Shown piece after piece: positions 59,710 to 64,000 of a stretch of 64,000 nt of DNA. The notes beneath the pieces are model-generated. The model was not told the DNA's origin. It saw nothing but the letters and a program-made list of their open reading frames with translations, and did no database searches. The stretch's first letter is position 1. Each line of letters begins with the position of its first letter. Origin of the DNA: Climacium dendroides. Lineage: Eukaryota > Streptophyta > Bryopsida > Hypnales > Climaciaceae. A program made the position numbers and the translations under genes. The stretch lies in contig OX467088.1 of assembly GCA_950106755.1 (NCBI GenBank), forward strand, positions 16,662,001 through 16,726,000. The letters are read 5' to 3'.

Positions 59710-59869
59710 TAAGGTAACTGAGCCTATGACAATCCGACTTTGGACCAACCTAATGCAAGCCCAGAAATTCTCAAAATGTACATGTGTCTTGTGAAATGTA
59801 CTTCACAAGAATTTTTTGGCTTGCATTGGACTGGTCCAAAGTTGGATTGTCATAAGCTCAGTTACCTTA
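59710..59869. mobile_element. Foldback, Stowaway-like MITE or hairpin (160 bp)
   Basis: Two 62-base arms that match as inverted repeats with about seven mismatches, mostly transitions. The outer ends are TAAGGTAACTGAG and its complement. The loop of about 36 bases itself contains ACATGTGTCTTGTG / CACAAG-like pairing. TA occurs directly on both sides (59708-59709 and 59870-59871), matching the TA target of mariner/Stowaway elements. A transcript would form a long hairpin. Confidence 0.7.
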
Positions 59870-60452
59870 TAGTTACCCCAAACCAGTTTGGACATTCACG
59901 TATGCAAGAAGCTACACACTTTGGACTTCCTATATCTATCTACATATTTTCAAGATTGGTTAAGGATACAGTGACTGGAATAGGTGCCTCCACCTTCCTA
60001 CAATAAACACCAAAGGAGAAACTTTTAAGCACATTTTCGGTATTCAATGATGCCTTCTCCAAATTCCCGTAAGAAATTCACAATAACTTCAAGTGTTCAG
60101 AAATCAAACAATCTGAATTTGTCTGACATTCGAAATACATCTCTGAGAAACGTAATAAAACAGCCGTTCCACTCAATACACAGTAGCCAAGCAGAGCATA
60201 AAGCTACGGATTGATTGAGCTTGAGATTCCAAAAAACTCTAGATTACTTGCAACACTGCACGAAAGAGTTGTGACCAACATTGCAAGCGGCTGAAATTAG
60301 TATGAACTAGAGCTCTGTTCAAGGAAAAAAAATATGTATATATATACCTAAGCAAGTGTTCGATCCCTGAACTCTCAAGACCAGCAGATCCAAGGTGCTG
60401 TCTCCCTCCATTGACGGAGCTTCAATTCTTTAGAGACTACTCAATTGATCCT

Positions 60453-61838
60453 CTAAAACGGTGTGGCCTTCTCCCAGTCCAGTTTAGTGGTTTTCACGAA
60501 CGCTGGGTTCGAGGTGATATCGTCAACCCAAGCTTTCACATGAGGACGCTTATCCAGGACTCCTGCAAACAAATCCACGGTCCTCACCTTGTCAAGGTAG
60601 GGCGTGTGGAAAGCATCAGCCAAAGTGTAGGTCTCACCAGCCAGGTACTTGTGCTTGGAGAGCTGGGTCTCGTACACGTCCAACACTTTGCCGAGATTTT
60701 CCAAACTGGTGGCGATGAGCTTCTCATCAGCAGGTCTTTTAAACATTCGGGAAATGAAAAGCTCCTTCATCAGCGGCCCAACTGTGGGGTGGAAGTTCTG
60801 GGCTTCGGATTCAACCCACTGGTTGATGGCGGCTCTCTCCTTCGGGGTCGTGCCCACCAGGGATGTTAATTCGTACTTGTCCACAATGTACTTGGCTATG
60901 GCTCGAGACTCTGCATTTCCACGCACGTATTTTTACCGCTAAGTTGCAAACATTTCTAGCTATGAGCGCATCATTCTTGCAAACCAAGTTGCTGTGGCAC
61001 AATCGAATCACACTTACATGAAAGAAGCGCTACTGACGTAGCAATTGGAAAAAAACACAAAAAGAAGCTACAAAAATGAGAGGCTTTATCGCTGTAGCAC
61101 AGGCTTGCGTTTTGAATAAGGTCCTACTCAAACTTCACCATATTTACTGTAATTTTTGAGGTAAGGAACAACTCAAACTTCCAAACATTCGCTGTAAATG
61201 TAGCTTCCGTCGAACTCAATGCTTCCTTTCCTAAGGTCCAGAGGCAACAAATACCACCGACCCTATTCCAATACAAAGAGTGTTATCGTCTGCTTACCAA
61301 AGATTCCGGTCTCGCCGTCCTCCAAGTACGGGACGAGTCCAAAGGGCTGCAGCCACACCACATATGGTTGTTCAAAGTGTTGATGAAAAGAGCAGTCAAC
61401 CTAAACTTTGACACTAATCTTCAACAGAAAACTGCCAGTGGCAAGCTAGCCAAAAGAAGTGAGCTAGGTTTGTGTGCGTGTTTACCTGCTTCGCTATGTA
61501 GTTCGGGGACTTATGCTGTAACCCCATCAAATTCACCAACACCAACTCCACCTCTTTCTCAGGGTCCACCTGCACATGCATGCCCACGATAATGGTGAGG
61601 AAGATCAAGTAGGGGAAGCTGATCTAAGCGAAGCAACTTCTAATTTAACTCAAGACTCACAATTCTTACAACAAGGGTTGCATTGAGGTTCCTTACGTCC
61701 ACAAAATCACATTTCCACAGAATCAACATCACGGAATCCCTATAGTAGCAGTCTAAGGTTTCTTACGTCCGTCAAAAACAGTGGCAGAATGGCACGTTGC
61801 ACGTTGAGAGTCGGCGAGCCGTAAAACTTCATCACCAT
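60453..61838 (-). CDS. GSTF: Phi-class glutathione S-transferase, copy 5 (inverted, diverged)
   Basis: Intact: exons 61838-61767, 61569-61486, 61346-61298 and 60910-60453, 220 residues. The four-exon structure and phases are identical to the tandem copies, including the 49-nt third exon. Motifs: MVMKFYGSPTLNVQRAILPL, PFGLVPYLEDGE (cis-Pro at 58), and ESRAIAKYIVDKY formed over the exon 3/4 junction, then a helical domain with KYLAGETYTLADAFHTPYL. It is clearly more diverged (for example FKRPADEKL for NRPLDEKV) and ends DWEKATPF, three residues shorter. It lacks the unit flanks, so it predates the amplification. An upstream AG (TTTCTGTAG before GTGATTGTCGG) suggests the 5'-UTR intron is kept. 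Confidence 0.93.
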
Positions 61839-64000
61839 GGTTGCGACCTTTCTGTGCACCGACAATCACCTACAGAAAACAACAACCTCTTTCAAAAGAA
61901 CGCATAATCGACCCAAGATCTGGGAAATTCAAGCTCACCAGCACTAAATGTCCTACCCAAATCAAGAAGATCTGAATCAGTGGTAAGCAATTACATTCAA
62001 AAGCTTCCAAACGAACCCAAAATGATGGTTGGACAGTTCAGGAAGGATTACAGCTGGCTCGACAGGAAGAAACTCAAGTAAAAAGACAGAGACTCTGCTC
62101 GAAACACCTGCTCACAAACTCACGATCCAGAAGCTGGCGGTGCAACGCCGAGAGAGTGCAAAACTGGCAATGGGTCTAATGATGAGACGATAAGAGTTTT
62201 CTCATTTGTAGTGCTAGAGATTTTTCCACGCAAGTCAGACTAAGGTCAGTGCCGCAGACTTCACCCTGCGAGTGAGGACGCGGCCCCCACGACCAAGGTG
62301 TCACGTTGTCACCAAAAATACTCCGATGATTGGACCTATACGTTGCACTCTTTCTACTGTAGATTCCTTGTTTTCTCCAGTTTCGACAGTTAACAGTGAA
62401 ATCATCCATGGAACCTTCGAACCTTGAGGTCCGCACCGCGGCGTCTTTCAAGAGAAAGTGTGGGACAATGCGCAAAGACTGCCAAGAAAATTCCTGAAAA
62501 AGGACTCTTTCTTCCTTTGCTTTTCAATGTCGTCATTGCCTCCATGCAATTGATCAAATTTGCAATCTAGTTTGCAAGATTCCCGGCAGGGTCCTTGGAG
62601 TTGGTCACTGGTCAGGCGGGCCATTGTCTCATTGACCAGTCAGTACCGTTGGGAATTCTGATATCCGGCTCTCCTCAACAGAGGAGGCACCAGTAGCAGC
62701 TGGACATCAGTTTTTCCTGATCCCCGGCATTGATATCCGGTTCTCAACAACGTTGCAGCACCGGTCTGGACATCAACCAGCATAGTCAGGTTGAGGTTTG
62801 TTAACCCTGAAAGGGTGTCGAGGCCAAAAAGTGGTTGATGGATGACTTTGAAGATTATTGTAAAAATGAAGAATGTATCGATTGGTTTATTAATTGAATC
62901 ATTTTTGGCAAAGTATCTTGGTGATAGGCTTCGTTCTTTTAGGGCTAACCTTTAAACGTCAAGGAGTACATTTAGCATCTAATGGATGATAGAGAATCAT
63001 TCTAATAGGACAAAAGTGCAACTATTCATTTTTGAAATCTTGTTGTGAAAAGGGGAAGTCTTCTATAGTAGTTTGACTTCCAATTAGTACTTTTATATTT
63101 TTTTAAGCAAATGATTCACACAGTAACCAAAAAAATGATTCCCATGGCCACCAATCTATCCTTTAAGGATTAAGTAGGTGTTGTTGGATCTTGCTTGCAT
63201 TTTAAAGAGTTGCATGTGCAACAACTATAATATCAAGATTATGCACATCATATATCAATTTGTGTTCTAGAAACTTTGCCAAATATGTTATAGTATTTAG
63301 GTGGGTTTCTTTTCACATTTTAGGTTTAGGAATTGATACCATGACTTGTCCCAACATTGTCAACCATTCTATGAGAGCTCATTATTCTCTCACAATTCAA
63401 ATGGATACTTTGTTAGGGCCTCCTACCATGTAAATTAGGCTAGCAAAAAAAGTGCTGGAACACAAGAACTAAACACCAATTGTCTTGCCAACCTTAGTAA
63501 GCAAAGAAGTTGAATTTCAAGTTTTACCAAAATCAATGGACAAACCCGTTGGTCATGATTGCACAATTTTGAGGGAATCAATATGTGGGGATTCTTACTT
63601 GATCTCTCTCCACCCCCGGGTGCATATGGCAAGACAATTCCAAACTTGGTCCTTGTAGCTCCCCTACGAACTTTTTTTTTGACACAAATAAGGAATGAAC
63701 CATATTGTAAGAAGAGAAACAAACAGAAACCCAATCACAAAGCGATTTGGGGGGGGGGGGGCAAGCAACAATGACCAACCAAGACCTAAAATACAACAGA
63801 GGCACCAATAGAGGTAAGGGGGTTTCCACCCCGCCAAGGCGCAAAGCGCCTAAGGCGATTGGAAAATAAAGTTGGCCTGGGGCCTAGAGAGTGCCCATCA
63901 AGGAGAACCATCGATTAAAACAACGAAAACATTGTTGCGGGCCCATTTACTCACAAATCTCGCTCTAACACCATCGCCACTCTTGACATGCTTGGACTAC
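61839..64000. other. Upstream of GSTF copy 5 and right end of window, no gene seen
   Basis: 61839-62500 is the probable leader and promoter region of copy 5. At 62630-62790 a local imperfect repeat (TGATATCCGGCTCTC...CACCAG / TGATATCCGGTTCTC...CACCGG) occurs. 62800-64000 is AT-rich with a run of about a dozen G near 63750; I recognise no gene or bounded element. Confidence 0.5.

Noticed and set aside
63435..63844. LTR-like sequence near the right edge
   Set aside because: Some phrases looked like a Copia end, but no second copy or target duplication lies in the window.
1..64000. CRISPR arrays, bacterial operons, tRNA or rRNA genes
   Set aside because: Nothing with the needed repeat-spacer regularity or cloverleaf pattern was seen; the window is plant nuclear DNA.

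Overview
This is nuclear DNA from a land plant. The evidence is introns with GT-AG borders, a tandem family of phi-class glutathione S-transferases (a plant class), an oil-body-associated protein gene, and a nest of CACTA (En/Spm) elements carrying a TNP2-type transposase. The DNA is AT-rich and dominated by repeats, with small gene islands. A broken piggyBac transposase is a hint, not proof, of a non-angiosperm lineage; the species cannot be named from sequence alone.

Layout. (1) About 1-34,000: four direct tandem copies of a roughly 6-8 kb unit, each with one intact four-exon GSTF gene on the + strand (starts at 1984, 8949, 21072 and 29355). The units differ mainly by transposon insertions. 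The junctions between units carry a 732-bp piggyBac-type element (5952-6683), a 4.2-kb piggyBac element with a degraded transposase (13750-17950), and a 434-bp MITE (25513-25946). (2) About 34,000-36,336: AT-rich sequence with no gene seen. (3) 36,340-54,669: one 18.3-kb CACTA element with a TGA target duplication. It carries a broken TNP2-like gene on + and a second transposon gene on -. Nested in it are a 2.5-kb CACTA element sitting inside an exon of the minus-strand gene, a retroelement-like remnant with a 621-codon broken reading frame, and a 227-bp CACTA-type MITE. (4) 55,866-57,737: an intact four-exon OBAP gene on -. (5) 60,453-61,838: a fifth, diverged GSTF gene on -, in inverted orientation. 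(6) 61,839-64,000: no further gene recognised.

The five GSTF enzymes would catalyse glutathione conjugation or peroxide reduction in the cytosol. Their splice sites are conserved. OBAP is a lipid-droplet-associated protein, and nothing in the sequence ties it functionally to the GSTs. The GST array looks recently amplified and is mosaic: copies group one way at the 5' end and another way at the 3' end, which points to unequal crossing-over or gene conversion. The transposon genes carry many stop codons, every one explainable by a single C-to-T change on one strand, as expected for silenced, cytosine-methylated DNA. The host genes are intact.
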